A stretch of 64,000 bases of DNA, from contig JBCBMW010000007.1 of the NCBI GenBank assembly GCA_039822105.1, forward strand, positions 106,526 through 170,525, in the 5' to 3' direction. The notes under the pieces are model-generated. The model was given only the letters and a program-made list of their open reading frames with translations, was not told the DNA's origin and made no database searches. The position numbers were made by a program, and so were the translations under genes. The stretch is from Parvularcula sp039822105 (GTDB lineage Bacteria > Pseudomonadota > Alphaproteobacteria > Caulobacterales > Parvularculaceae). Below are positions 40,117-48,672 of this stretch, one piece after another (positions within the stretch are counted from its first letter, which is position 1; each line of letters begins with the position of its first letter).

Positions 40117-41720
40117 GGGTGCAGCCGCGTTCGGTTCAGCAAGAACGAAGTGGCTAGGAACAGGGCTCCCGTGACCAACCACAGCATGTCGATTGCGACA
40201 ACCGTCATCCGCCCGTTGGCATACGCATCAATGATGGAGTCCCCGAGGAAGACGGTCTTACTAAACGGTGCTGCGGCGAACACGAGGCCGCAGAGGGCGG
40301 TAAGCGCGATCGCAGATACCCTCATGCTGCTCCAAAGAAACGGCAGGCCAATTCCGAACAGACAGCTTGTCGAGAAAGCTATCCGTAAAGGGAGTGTGCT
40401 GTCCGGCGCGATGCTGGTTGAGATGGGAGCGAAGCAAATGACGGCGCCCAACGCAAACAACAGGCCTCCAGTGACACCCACAGTCAGCCGCGAAAGCAAT
40501 CGGTATCTCTGCGCCAACAAAGGAACACTTTGATCGCTTCGCCGCTCGATCCACATCATTGTTCCCGCAAGCAGCATTAGGGCCATCAAGGTGGCGAGGA
40601 GCGACCAAAGAAACTTGATCGCGTACCCCCCAAAATCGCCAAAGTGCAGGGCAAGCGCGATGGCAAGAGGCCGCGAGAATGCCGCCTCGTCTGATATGCC
40701 ATCAAGCCTCTTGGTCAGTTCACTGGTGGTCCCGTCAAACCGATACTTCACCAGCGATACTCCGCCCCCTTCATATCCTGATACATCAACAACGGCGCGG
40801 GCGTCGTCAAAGTGGTGGAGGTGCACGAGTGTGGGTCTGAATTTGGGGGACCTTTCGGAGACGTCTTGGAGTAAGGTGTCGAGGTTTGACGTCTGCTGGG
40901 CTGCTCCCGACGCCGCACCAACGCCCACAAAGGTCGCCTCAATACGCTCCATGTCGCCGCCAAAGCTCACGATGGCGACGATCGGCAGGAGAAGAGCTGT
41001 GGCAAAGCTGAGCAGCGCCCCTGTGAAACCGATGACAATCGTGAAGACGGACGTCCACAGGCCCGCGAGCTTATGGATTTGCTTCCAGCGCCGCTGCGCT
41101 GTGGTTCGCCAGGTGAAGCTCAATGCCTCTTTGAAGATCTGCCGGTGGATGATCAATCCTGATACGGCCGAGACCAGCAGCGTTAGCCCAAGAAATCCCG
41201 TTGCGTAGCGCCCCCACGGCGCAGGAAGCCAAAGATCGGTATGAAGATGAACAAGAAAGCTTGAAAGCGGCGTGGTCCAGTTCTTCTTATAGATCGTCTC
41301 GACGTCGCCTGTTTTCGTGTTGGTCAGTTGCCCAGTAACAGAGTCAAAGCGATAAACGACCCCTGGGTGATGGTGTTTGTCTTGGTGCGCGTCATCTGAT
41401 GCGGCGTTCCCGTGCACTGATGCGATGCTCACATGCCCTGCCGAAGACCCCCGGCGCGGCATGAACAGAATGATCAGCCCATGTTCCTTATGTTGCGTTA
41501 GGTAGTCCGCTTGCGCTGTTCTGACGACTTGCTCGGCTGAGAACGGAGACGGACGCTGCTCGTGAATCGATGGATCGGCCCACTGCGCGATCTCTGTTCG
41601 GGCGAAGACGGCAAAGATCCCGGTCACGACAATCACGAACAAAGCGAGTGATGTGCTGACGCCGATCCAAGAATGAATGGCGTGCAGTTTTCGCCGCGTT
41701 GGTCCTGATATGTTGATCAT
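40092..41720 (-). CDS. PepSY-associated transmembrane protein (siderophore-associated)
   Basis: The 542-residue membrane protein starts with RRKLHAIHSWIGVSTSLALFVIVVTGIFAVFA, the PepSY_TM signature. It has periplasmic stretches, WRTTAQRRWKQIHKLAGLWTSVFTIVIGFTGALLSF, and a final run of four or more helices (from LLSRLTVGVTGGLLFALG on). Such proteins usually sit next to TonB siderophore receptors; some reduce ferric chelates at the inner membrane. Here a small membrane protein (4-bp overlap) and a TonB receptor lie directly upstream. It may release metal from an imported chelate. Confidence 0.87.
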   Translation of the reverse strand: MINISGPTRRKLHAIHSWIGVSTSLALFVIVVTGIFAVFARTEIAQWADPSIHEQRPSPFSAEQVVRTAQADYLTQHKEHGLIILFMPRRGSSAGHVSIASVHGNAASDDAHQDKHHHPGVVYRFDSVTGQLTNTKTGDVETIYKKNWTTPLSSFLVHLHTDLWLPAPWGRYATGFLGLTLLVSAVSGLIIHRQIFKEALSFTWRTTAQRRWKQIHKLAGLWTSVFTIVIGFTGALLSFATALLLPIVAIVSFGGDMERIEATFVGVGAASGAAQQTSNLDTLLQDVSERSPKFRPTLVHLHHFDDARAVVDVSGYEGGGVSLVKYRFDGTTSELTKRLDGISDEAAFSRPLAIALALHFGDFGGYAIKFLWSLLATLMALMLLAGTMMWIERRSDQSVPLLAQRYRLLSRLTVGVTGGLLFALGAVICFAPISTSIAPDSTLPLRIAFSTSCLFGIGLPFLWSSMRVSAIALTALCGLVFAAAPFSKTVFLGDSIIDAYANGRMTVVAIDMLWLVTGALFLATSFLLNRTRLHPQLSFNSA

Positions 41721-42007
41721 AGGAGCCTCATCGCGACGATGATCGATACGTTGGCGATCAGAAGGCTACTCAGCACCAGTGCGACGACATTCATCTTCTG
41801 CTGCAGCATACAGAAGAAAAAAAGACCGAGATAGATGACGGGAAAGAGCAGGACCGGGAGAATGATTTTGTCGACCGCGCCGATAGGAGCGTAGAGACCG
41901 AACGCCACCATGGACAGAAGCGTCGAGACAAGTGCCGCAGGTCCAGCGGCCATCAGGCGCCAGGGGAGCTTTGTGAAACGTGTTGGGCTTTGATCAACCG
42001 TCCCCAT
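41717..42007 (-). CDS. Small inner-membrane protein of the PepSY/TonB operon
   Basis: The 96-residue protein has three predicted transmembrane helices (LMAAGPAALVSTLLSMVAFGL, IILPVLLFPVIYLGLFFFC, VVALVLSSLLIANVSIIVAM). It sits between the TonB receptor (9 bp away) and the PepSY gene (4-bp overlap). Proteins of this size and place are known in iron-uptake operons under several DUF names; I cannot assign the family securely. The position argues for a role with the PepSY reductase-like protein. Confidence 0.75.
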   Translation of the reverse strand: MGTVDQSPTRFTKLPWRLMAAGPAALVSTLLSMVAFGLYAPIGAVDKIILPVLLFPVIYLGLFFFCMLQQKMNVVALVLSSLLIANVSIIVAMRLL

Positions 42008-42016
42008 CGTCAGCTC

Positions 42017-44107
42017 TCAAAAGATCCTTGTGGTGATGGAAACACCAAGTGTTCGTGGTTCTGCCAAAACAGCAAAGCCCCCGACGCGTGACGTAACCGC
42101 TTCGCTGTCTGCGACGTTGCGTGCGAAGAGACGCACATCGAACCGCTTCTGGTGCAAGGTCGCGCCCAAATCGACGAGCGCATAATCGCCCACTTTGGAG
42201 CCGGCCACGTTGGCAAAGTCAGGAAAATAACTGCTCGCATAGGCGGCATTGGCGTCAAGCGACAGCCATTCGGTTGCCTGCCAAGCCACTGCCGCGCTGG
42301 CGGTCAATGCGGGATCGCGCCCAAACTCGTTGCCGTCCAACGTTCTGTTGGTCGATGGACCTTCAACAATGTCGGTCTCCAGTACACCGATGCCAAGTGT
42401 TGTCCGGAAATCGTCATGGGGCTGAAAAGTCACCTCGAATTCGCCGCCATAGGATCGGCTGCGGGGAACGTTTGTCACAACGATCGAAAACCTGTCACCT
42501 GGAACGGTTTCGAGAAAGAACTGTTGATCGTCGAACGCGTTGAAGAAACCTGTCAGCCCCGCATAGAGCCGGTCGCCCAGGAACTGTCCCTGCCACCCCG
42601 CCTCGAATGCACGGAGTTCCTCAGAGTCGAACACAAATGGTTCGCCGGTGAAAAAGTTGACAGAAGCACCGCCCGGATTGAAGCCCTCCTTATACGTCAT
42701 CCGCAAGGACTGATTGGCGATCGGTCGCCAGATGATCCCGGCGCTGGGCAGATACGCCGTCTCCCGGTCATCGATCGCGACATCGCCTGCGATTGAGACG
42801 ATGCCGCCAGGCGTCGGAAAGAGCGTTGCGCTTGTCTGCGTTCTCGTCTGATCAATCGTGAGTATGCGGCCACCAGCGATGAGATCGACGGTGTCGGAGA
42901 GCGTTATCCGCAGATCGGTAAATGCCGAAAACTGATTGGACTCAGTGTCCGCTGATATGTTCAGCGGAACGCCTTCAATTGTGATCGTCTGGTTCCGCTC
43001 CTCGAACGCGAGGCCGACGAGCCCCGTGATCTTTGCACCCTCTGGTTCCACATGCAGGATGAGGTCTTGCGCGAAAAACTCTTCATCACTGTCAAATCGG
43101 CTTGGGAAGACCTGCTCGTCAACACTGCTGTAGTCGACATTCGTCAGTGACGATATGGATTGAAGTTTCAAGCCGTTACCACGATCAATCTCGATGTCCA
43201 GAGCGCTGCTCAAGGCATCGTTGTCAAACGTGCGGTTCGGCCCATCAAAGGCGATGAGCCGGTCGTGAAGCGGCCTATCACCTGACACAGCATCTGTCTC
43301 AATCACGGTGTTGCGCGTTTGCGGCGTTGTGCCTTCTTGGTAGTCGATCACAGCTTTGACTTTGACCTCTCCGATATCAGTGGTGAGGTCCGAGAGCAGT
43401 TTTCCCCGGATACGGAGGGAGTCAAACTCCGTCAAAAACCCTGTGTCAGCTCCGGAGGGGGAACCTTCGACGTTGCGCGGATCTTCCCCGTCCTGATACT
43501 GAACAGTCAGACGCCCTCTCAACGCTTCGCCTTTGATCGGTCCTGAGATGAACCCGGCTACGGTGTGGTCAGGAGCGCTGAACCCGTCCGCCGCGATAGT
43601 AGTTTGTGTTCCAGCCTCGAACTCAGTCGTTGGGTCGTTCGTTTCAACGACAATCGCGCCGCCAAGGGCGTTTCGGCCAAAGAGTGTTGTTTGGGGACCG
43701 CGGAGCACTTCGACCTGTTGGACATCATAGAGATCCGAGAACGCACTGTTCGGCAGGTTCGCGATTTGAGGCACGCCGTCGAGGATAACGGTCAACCGGG
43801 GTAGGGTTCCTGCGGAGGCACCGGATGCCAATCCGCCAGGCCCGCCGCCTTGTATTCCTCGAACAACGGGCGTCTCACTTACGCCTTCTACCAGCAAGTT
43901 TGGTGCCTGCCGCAGCAATTGGTTGACGTGCCGATCGGCTTCGCGCGCGATTTGCTCTTGGTTGAAGACGGTGATGCTGGAGGCTGTATCCAGAATGCTG
44001 CGATTGATCCGTTCACCCGTGACGATAATCGTCTCGGGCGCGTTGGCCTCGTTGGGGGCTGGTTGCACGGCGGGCGACAGCATTGCGGTCATGACGGCGA
44101 TCAGCAT
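42017..44107 (-). CDS. TonB-dependent receptor, probably for a metal chelate
   Basis: The 696-residue receptor has a short signal (MLIAVMTAMLSPAVQPAPN), a TonB box (APETIIVTGERINRS), a plug with VVRGIQGGGPGGLASG and VQQVEVLRGPQTTLFGRNALGG, and a barrel ending in ITTRIF. It is the first gene of a three-gene operon with a small membrane protein and a PepSY protein, a layout typical of ferric siderophore uptake. Two candidate control sites precede it: a motif B copy at 44131 and a Fur-like repeat at 44166. The signal peptide is shorter than usual; an upstream start was not found. Confidence 0.9.
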   Translation of the reverse strand: MLIAVMTAMLSPAVQPAPNEANAPETIIVTGERINRSILDTASSITVFNQEQIAREADRHVNQLLRQAPNLLVEGVSETPVVRGIQGGGPGGLASGASAGTLPRLTVILDGVPQIANLPNSAFSDLYDVQQVEVLRGPQTTLFGRNALGGAIVVETNDPTTEFEAGTQTTIAADGFSAPDHTVAGFISGPIKGEALRGRLTVQYQDGEDPRNVEGSPSGADTGFLTEFDSLRIRGKLLSDLTTDIGEVKVKAVIDYQEGTTPQTRNTVIETDAVSGDRPLHDRLIAFDGPNRTFDNDALSSALDIEIDRGNGLKLQSISSLTNVDYSSVDEQVFPSRFDSDEEFFAQDLILHVEPEGAKITGLVGLAFEERNQTITIEGVPLNISADTESNQFSAFTDLRITLSDTVDLIAGGRILTIDQTRTQTSATLFPTPGGIVSIAGDVAIDDRETAYLPSAGIIWRPIANQSLRMTYKEGFNPGGASVNFFTGEPFVFDSEELRAFEAGWQGQFLGDRLYAGLTGFFNAFDDQQFFLETVPGDRFSIVVTNVPRSRSYGGEFEVTFQPHDDFRTTLGIGVLETDIVEGPSTNRTLDGNEFGRDPALTASAAVAWQATEWLSLDANAAYASSYFPDFANVAGSKVGDYALVDLGATLHQKRFDVRLFARNVADSEAVTSRVGGFAVLAEPRTLGVSITTRIF

Positions 44108-44130
44108 GTGGTTGCCTTATTGAGAAGAAG

Positions 44131-44144
44131 ATTTAACGTTATAA
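44131..44144. promoter_or_regulatory. Motif B, copy 1 (Lrp-type palindrome)
   Basis: The sequence atttaacgttataa matches 11 of 14 positions of the recurrent GTTTAACGTTAAAC motif and contains the perfect core taacgtta. It lies 24 bp upstream of the TonB-receptor start at 44107. Five other copies lie between 50.9 and 58.8 kb. Confidence 0.45.
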
Positions 44145-44165
44145 GGCGCGTAGATGTGCCGCGAA

Positions 44166-44180
44166 TGCAAGTCAATCGCA
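44166..44180. promoter_or_regulatory. Possible Fur-like box upstream of the TonB receptor
   Basis: The sequence tgcaagtcaatcgca is a partial inverted repeat resembling alphaproteobacterial Fur/Mur boxes (TGC-rich outer arms around an AT-rich core). A second inverted repeat, atcgcaa...ttgcgat, spans 44175-44195. The siderophore-type operon downstream makes iron control plausible, but the match is loose. Confidence 0.3.
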
Positions 44181-44266
44181 ATTTCATGTTGCGATGGATT
44201 GTTCGGCTGATCGCCCCACAGATCGCCAGAAATCTCAGTAAAAACAATTGATAAGAGGCGGAAGCC

Positions 44267-45292
44267 TTAGCGGCCGCGGCCTACGGAGATGATGAAGGGC
44301 TCGTTGTCCTGCATGGCGATGAAATCGGCCTTCGAGCGGAGGCCACGCCAGCCGCAACCAATCAAAACCTGGGCAACAGGAGCGCCGAGACTGTTGCCGG
44401 GCCCTGTCAGGATCAGTCCATCAGGTGCAAACTCTTTGATTGCCGTTGTGATCGTCGCCGTGAAATCAAAGGTCTGCGTGATCTGTGCCCCGAGCGTGTA
44501 TCCATACAAATCCACCGGATCGCAAGCGTATGGTCGCCATATTCGTCCGTATCCGTCAATCATGGGTAGCGATGGCTGTCCGAACAGTGATGGCTGGAGG
44601 CGGGCTTTCGCGATAGCGCTGATTCCAGACAGGATCGGGGTGTGAAAAGCTGCGTGGCGCGGCAAGCGGAGAGGGTAGTCTCCGTCACCCGGCAGTTCGT
44701 CCAGTAGCACTTTGAGGCTTGGCCCGTCACCTGCCAGTACCGCTATTCCGCCGAGCTCGATTGATCTGTAGGCGCCGCCAGAAACGCTAGCCTTTGCGAG
44801 TGCTGCGGCGACGTCCGCTTCGCGCTTGGGGTCACGGCGCCAGTCCTGATCGACCACCGGGTAAAGGACCTGTCCGCCTTCGCCCTTTTGTTCCATGAGG
44901 GTACCCATGGTGTCGACCAGATGCGCACCGTCTTCGAGCGTCATGGCACCGCCGGCGGCCAGCGTCAGATACCAGCCCAGCGAGTTGCCGCAGACCGCAA
45001 CGATCTCATACCTCTCAACGTCGATGGCCGCGACATCGGCTAGGGCACACGCGTAGATGAGGTTGGAAGCATTGCGCCCAGCAAGGTGTACGGAGGGTAC
45101 AAAGGATGGGCGATCGTCTAGCTCTCGCGCTGGGGTCGCGCCGTTTTCGCCAGTGCGCGCGTCGATCTTGGCGAGCTTAGTCCGAAAAGATTGGTGGTGT
45201 TTGCGTAAGTAGCCCAGTTGCGCGGCGCCATAGGATCCCCGACCCGGCAGAACCACCACCACCCGCTTTCTCTTTGACGACTTGGCCGTCAT
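44267..45292 (-). CDS. FabD-like acyltransferase (malonyltransferase fold) coupled to an E1 dehydrogenase
   Basis: ATG 45292 overlaps the E1 stop (ATGA), giving 341 residues. The fold is that of ACP S-malonyltransferase: VVVVLPGRGSYG, the nucleophile elbow VCGNSLGWYLTLAAGG with Ser104, and the catalytic His217 in AAFHTPIL. The Arg that binds the malonyl carboxylate in FabD (in the LRG-LMQ motif) is replaced: here the segment reads VDTMGTLMEQ with Met129. So malonyl-CoA is an unlikely substrate. There is no ACP or ketosynthase nearby. Its operon partner is an E1 that lacks E2/E3 neighbours, so it may accept an acyl group from E1-linked chemistry (inference). Confidence 0.7.
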   Translation of the reverse strand: MTAKSSKRKRVVVVLPGRGSYGAAQLGYLRKHHQSFRTKLAKIDARTGENGATPARELDDRPSFVPSVHLAGRNASNLIYACALADVAAIDVERYEIVAVCGNSLGWYLTLAAGGAMTLEDGAHLVDTMGTLMEQKGEGGQVLYPVVDQDWRRDPKREADVAAALAKASVSGGAYRSIELGGIAVLAGDGPSLKVLLDELPGDGDYPLRLPRHAAFHTPILSGISAIAKARLQPSLFGQPSLPMIDGYGRIWRPYACDPVDLYGYTLGAQITQTFDFTATITTAIKEFAPDGLILTGPGNSLGAPVAQVLIGCGWRGLRSKADFIAMQDNEPFIISVGRGR

Positions 45293-47484
45293 CGAACGAG
45301 CTCGCACTCGTTGGCGGTGAGGCTCTTTGCTGCTTCTATGATATCAGCTTCTGACAGCAACACGGTGTTTGCCGCGGGCCCCAACGGAACAAAACAATCG
45401 TCACTGTTGAGCCGGCGCAGTGGTTTGCTGAGTTCTTCCTCCGTGAGCCGCGTATAAAGCTCCTCCGCTAACGAACCGGTACGTCTGCACTCGTCAACGA
45501 TCAGAACACTCTGCGTAGGCGCCAATGCATCCAGCAAAGCCGGGACGGGAAGTGGCGATAGCCAGCGAAGGTCGATCACGCGCCCGCGGATACCCAGCGC
45601 CTCAAGCCGAGGCAAGCAGCGCCGCGCCATGAACGTACCGTTCCCGTACGTGACAATACCGATGTCGCGTCCTTTTCCAAAGACAGCGGGCACGCCAAAC
45701 GGAGCCGTGTCAGTCTTCGGCCCCAGCGGTGCGGTCATCAACTCATCGCCTGGCGTATGAAGATCTTTTGTCCCGTAGAGCGCGATGGGCTCGACAAAGA
45801 CGACGACGCGTTGTTCCTCCCTGGCAAGACGGATCGCCTCTCGCATCATCCGCGCCGCATCTGATGCGCTAGATGGGCAGGCCACAATGAGATCCGGGAT
45901 ATCGCGAAACACCGCTAACGAATTGTCGTTGTGAAAATGACCACCAAAGCCTTTCTGGTATCCAAGCCCGGCCACCCGGACGACCATGGGGTTGGCGAAC
46001 TGACCTTTTGAGAAGAAAGACAGCGTTGCCGCCTCTCCGCGCAGTTGGTCCTCTGCATTGTGGACATAGGCGAGGAACTGAATCTCTGGGATCGGTAGAA
46101 AACCGTTATGCGCAAGGCCAATGGCGAGACCAAGAATGGTTTGCTCGTCGAGCAGCGTATCGAACACGCGGTGTCGACCATGGCGTTGCTGAAGCTTCGT
46201 TGTTGCTCCGTAGACACCGCCTTTATGGCCAACGTCTTCTCCAAAGACGACGATGTCGCTCCCCTCATGCATCTGCTCCGATAAGACTTGGGAGATCATG
46301 CGTGACATGTGAAAGCGTTCACCCTTTGATGGGGTGCTGATCGAACGTTCTTCACAACCGTTGGGTTGGTTGATCGAAGAGGACTTGAGAGATGACGCCA
46401 CCTGGGCAGACGACGACAGTTTAGGCCTGCTGGTCGCCTGATCCATCACCTGACGGACCTGTTCGCCGATCTGCCTGTAGATCGTTTGAATGTCTGTGAG
46501 ACTGCATGTTGTCTCTTGTAAGATGTGTCGAGCGGTGAGAAGCAGGGGGTCGTTCTCTTCGGCGTGGTTGAGGTCGCTTTTCCGTCTGTAGGTGAGCTCA
46601 GTATCGGACCCCGCGTGCCCCATCAGCCGTACCGTCCGCATATGGAGAAAAACAGGTCGTCGCCGCTTCCGCGCGATACGCACAGCTTCCCGTGCCGCCG
46701 TGTGGACTCCAGCGACATCGCGACCATCGCAGTGGATGTAGTTGAGCCCCTGCCGTTCAGCGAAGTTGGCTGCTATCCATCCTTCGGGTGTTGGCACGGA
46801 GATCCCCAAGCCATTATCTTCACAGAGAAAAATCAAAGGGAGAGGGAGGCTGCGATACGCGATCCAAGACGCGGCGTTGAACGCGCCCTGCGCTGTCGAG
46901 TGGTTGGTCGATGCATCGCCAAAACTGCAGCACACGACAGAATCAGGCGCAAGCAAGGCCTCGTGACCCTCCACACGTTTCGCCAGTGTGAGTGAGTAGG
47001 CTGCGCCGACGGCCTTTGGGAAATGCGAGGCAATGGTGCTCGTTTGCGGCGGAATGAAGAGCTGCTTGGAGCCAAAGACCTTGTGTCGTCCTCCCGAAAT
47101 GGGGTCATCTGACGATGCGACAAAAGATAGGGCCATGTCCCAGATCGGCGTCGTACCCGGCGCTTTTCGAGCGCGCTCCAAGAAGAACGCACCGCTTCGA
47201 TAGTGGAGGAACGCCATATCGTCGACACGCAAAGCCTTAGCCACCGCGGCGTTGCCCTCGTGTCCTGCGCTGCCGATCGAGTAAAAGGCACGCTTGTCCG
47301 CCGCCAACCGTCGCGCTTCGAGATCGAGATGCCGACTGGTTGCCTGGCTCTCGAACAATTGGACGAGTTCATACGGAGTGAGGCCAGCCTCTGTGAGGCT
47401 GACATTCGATATCCGTGTAGGGAGCGTGCCCTGTGCCAGCCTTGCGGCAAAACTGTCTACGACCCCTGCGACTGGTCCTGCCAT
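45289..47484 (-). CDS. Thiamine-dependent 2-oxoacid dehydrogenase E1, alpha and beta fused
   Basis: The 731 residues join an E1-alpha-like part (~1-345) to an E1-beta-like part (~395-731) through a Ser/Gln-rich linker. The TPP motif runs from GDASTNHS (189-) to CEDNGLGIS (221-). The beta half has VVFGEDVGHKGGVYG, RVFDTLLDEQTILGLAIGLA, GLGYQKGFGGHFHNDN and VIDLRWLSPLPV. This is the branched-chain/pyruvate-type E1, which decarboxylates a 2-oxoacid. No lipoyl E2 or E3 gene is adjacent. Instead it is coupled to a FabD-like acyltransferase and preceded by glutaryl-CoA dehydrogenase. With that neighbour, 2-oxoadipate is a candidate substrate; branched-chain oxoacids are the conventional alternative. 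Confidence 0.9.
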   Translation of the reverse strand: MAGPVAGVVDSFAARLAQGTLPTRISNVSLTEAGLTPYELVQLFESQATSRHLDLEARRLAADKRAFYSIGSAGHEGNAAVAKALRVDDMAFLHYRSGAFFLERARKAPGTTPIWDMALSFVASSDDPISGGRHKVFGSKQLFIPPQTSTIASHFPKAVGAAYSLTLAKRVEGHEALLAPDSVVCCSFGDASTNHSTAQGAFNAASWIAYRSLPLPLIFLCEDNGLGISVPTPEGWIAANFAERQGLNYIHCDGRDVAGVHTAAREAVRIARKRRRPVFLHMRTVRLMGHAGSDTELTYRRKSDLNHAEENDPLLLTARHILQETTCSLTDIQTIYRQIGEQVRQVMDQATSRPKLSSSAQVASSLKSSSINQPNGCEERSISTPSKGERFHMSRMISQVLSEQMHEGSDIVVFGEDVGHKGGVYGATTKLQQRHGRHRVFDTLLDEQTILGLAIGLAHNGFLPIPEIQFLAYVHNAEDQLRGEAATLSFFSKGQFANPMVVRVAGLGYQKGFGGHFHNDNSLAVFRDIPDLIVACPSSASDAARMMREAIRLAREEQRVVVFVEPIALYGTKDLHTPGDELMTAPLGPKTDTAPFGVPAVFGKGRDIGIVTYGNGTFMARRCLPRLEALGIRGRVIDLRWLSPLPVPALLDALAPTQSVLIVDECRRTGSLAEELYTRLTEEELSKPLRRLNSDDCFVPLGPAANTVLLSEADIIEAAKSLTANECELVR

Positions 47485-47496
47485 CTCAACGACCCC

Positions 47497-48672
47497 TCAC
47501 ATGAACGCCTGGAGGCCGGTCTGGGCGCGACCAAGTATCAGTGCGTGGATGTCGTGGGTTCCCTCATAGGTGTTGACCGTCTCAAGGTTCATGAGGTGGC
47601 GCATCACGTGGTACTCTTCAGAGATACCGTTCCCACCGTGAATATCTCGGGCGAGCCTTGCGATCGTGAGCGCTTTACCACAATTGTTCCGTTTCATGAG
47701 GGAAATGGCATCGGGCACAAACGAACCAGCGTCGAGTAGGCGTCCAACCTGAAGCGCGCCTTGCAGTCCCAGTGCGATCTCAGTCTGCATGTCGGCGAGC
47801 TTCAATTGCACCAGTTGCGTGGCAGCGATCGGTTTGCCAAAGACGTAGCGATCCATCGCGTAGTCGCGGGCGGCATGCCAGCAAAACTCTGCTGCCCCCA
47901 TGGACCCCCAACTGATGCCGTATCGCGCTTTGTTGAGGCACGAGAATGGTCCCGTCAGACCACGGACGTGCGGCAGGATTTTGTCCTTAGGCACCACGAC
48001 GTCATGCAACGCGATAGAGCCTGTGATCGAGGCGCGTAGTGACAGTTTTCCAGTGATCGTTGGTGTGGTGAAACCCTCTGTACCGCGATCAACGAGGAAG
48101 CCTCTGATCTCTTCGTCAAGTTTGGCCCACACAACGGCAACGTCTGCAATCGGTGCGTTGGTGATCCACATCTTCTCACCGTTGAGAATGTAGCCGTCGC
48201 TCGTTTCAACAGCGCGGGTTCTCATTGCCCCTGGGTCTGAGCCGCCGTCGCCCTCGGTCAGGCCAAAGCAGCCCACCATCGTGCCGGCCGCCAGGCGCGG
48301 GAGGTAGGTGTCCTTCTGCTCGTCGCTTCCGAAGGCCTCAATCGGGTGCATCACCAGTGACGACTGCACGGACATCGCCGAACGGTATCCGCTGTCGACC
48401 CGCTCCACCTCACGAGCAATCAGTCCGTAGGCGACATGGCTTGCGCCTGCCCCTCCATAGGTCTCAGCTACGGTCGCGCCAAGCAAGCCTTGGGCGCCGA
48501 GCTCCGTCATGATTTCCTTGTCAAAGCGTTCGTCACGGTGGGCCGTGATGATCCGCGGGAGCAGACGGTCTTGGCAGTAGCTTCGTGCGGCATCGCGAAT
48601 CATCTGTTCCTCGTCAGAAAGAAGAGCGTCGAGGTTGAGCGGATCGCTCCAGTTAGCAGTTGGCTGGCTCAT
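47497..48672 (-). CDS. gcdH: Glutaryl-CoA dehydrogenase (acyl-CoA dehydrogenase family)
   Basis: The 391-residue flavoenzyme matches GCDH throughout: DPLNLDALLSDEEQMIRDAA, YCQDRLLPRI, GCFGLTEGDGGSDPGAM, MWITNAPIADVAVVWAK, GKLSLRASITGSIAL, GPFSCLNKARYGISWGSMGA, LKRNNCGKALTIARLARDIHGG and the catalytic-Glu region NTYEGTHDIHALILGRAQTG. It converts glutaryl-CoA to crotonyl-CoA plus CO2. GCDH is the classical end point of lysine, hydroxylysine and tryptophan breakdown. Here it is third in the astC-astA-gcdH-E1-acyltransferase operon, with a 20-bp overlap with astA. No etfAB is nearby. Confidence 0.93.
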   Translation of the reverse strand: MSQPTANWSDPLNLDALLSDEEQMIRDAARSYCQDRLLPRIITAHRDERFDKEIMTELGAQGLLGATVAETYGGAGASHVAYGLIAREVERVDSGYRSAMSVQSSLVMHPIEAFGSDEQKDTYLPRLAAGTMVGCFGLTEGDGGSDPGAMRTRAVETSDGYILNGEKMWITNAPIADVAVVWAKLDEEIRGFLVDRGTEGFTTPTITGKLSLRASITGSIALHDVVVPKDKILPHVRGLTGPFSCLNKARYGISWGSMGAAEFCWHAARDYAMDRYVFGKPIAATQLVQLKLADMQTEIALGLQGALQVGRLLDAGSFVPDAISLMKRNNCGKALTIARLARDIHGGNGISEEYHVMRHLMNLETVNTYEGTHDIHALILGRAQTGLQAFM

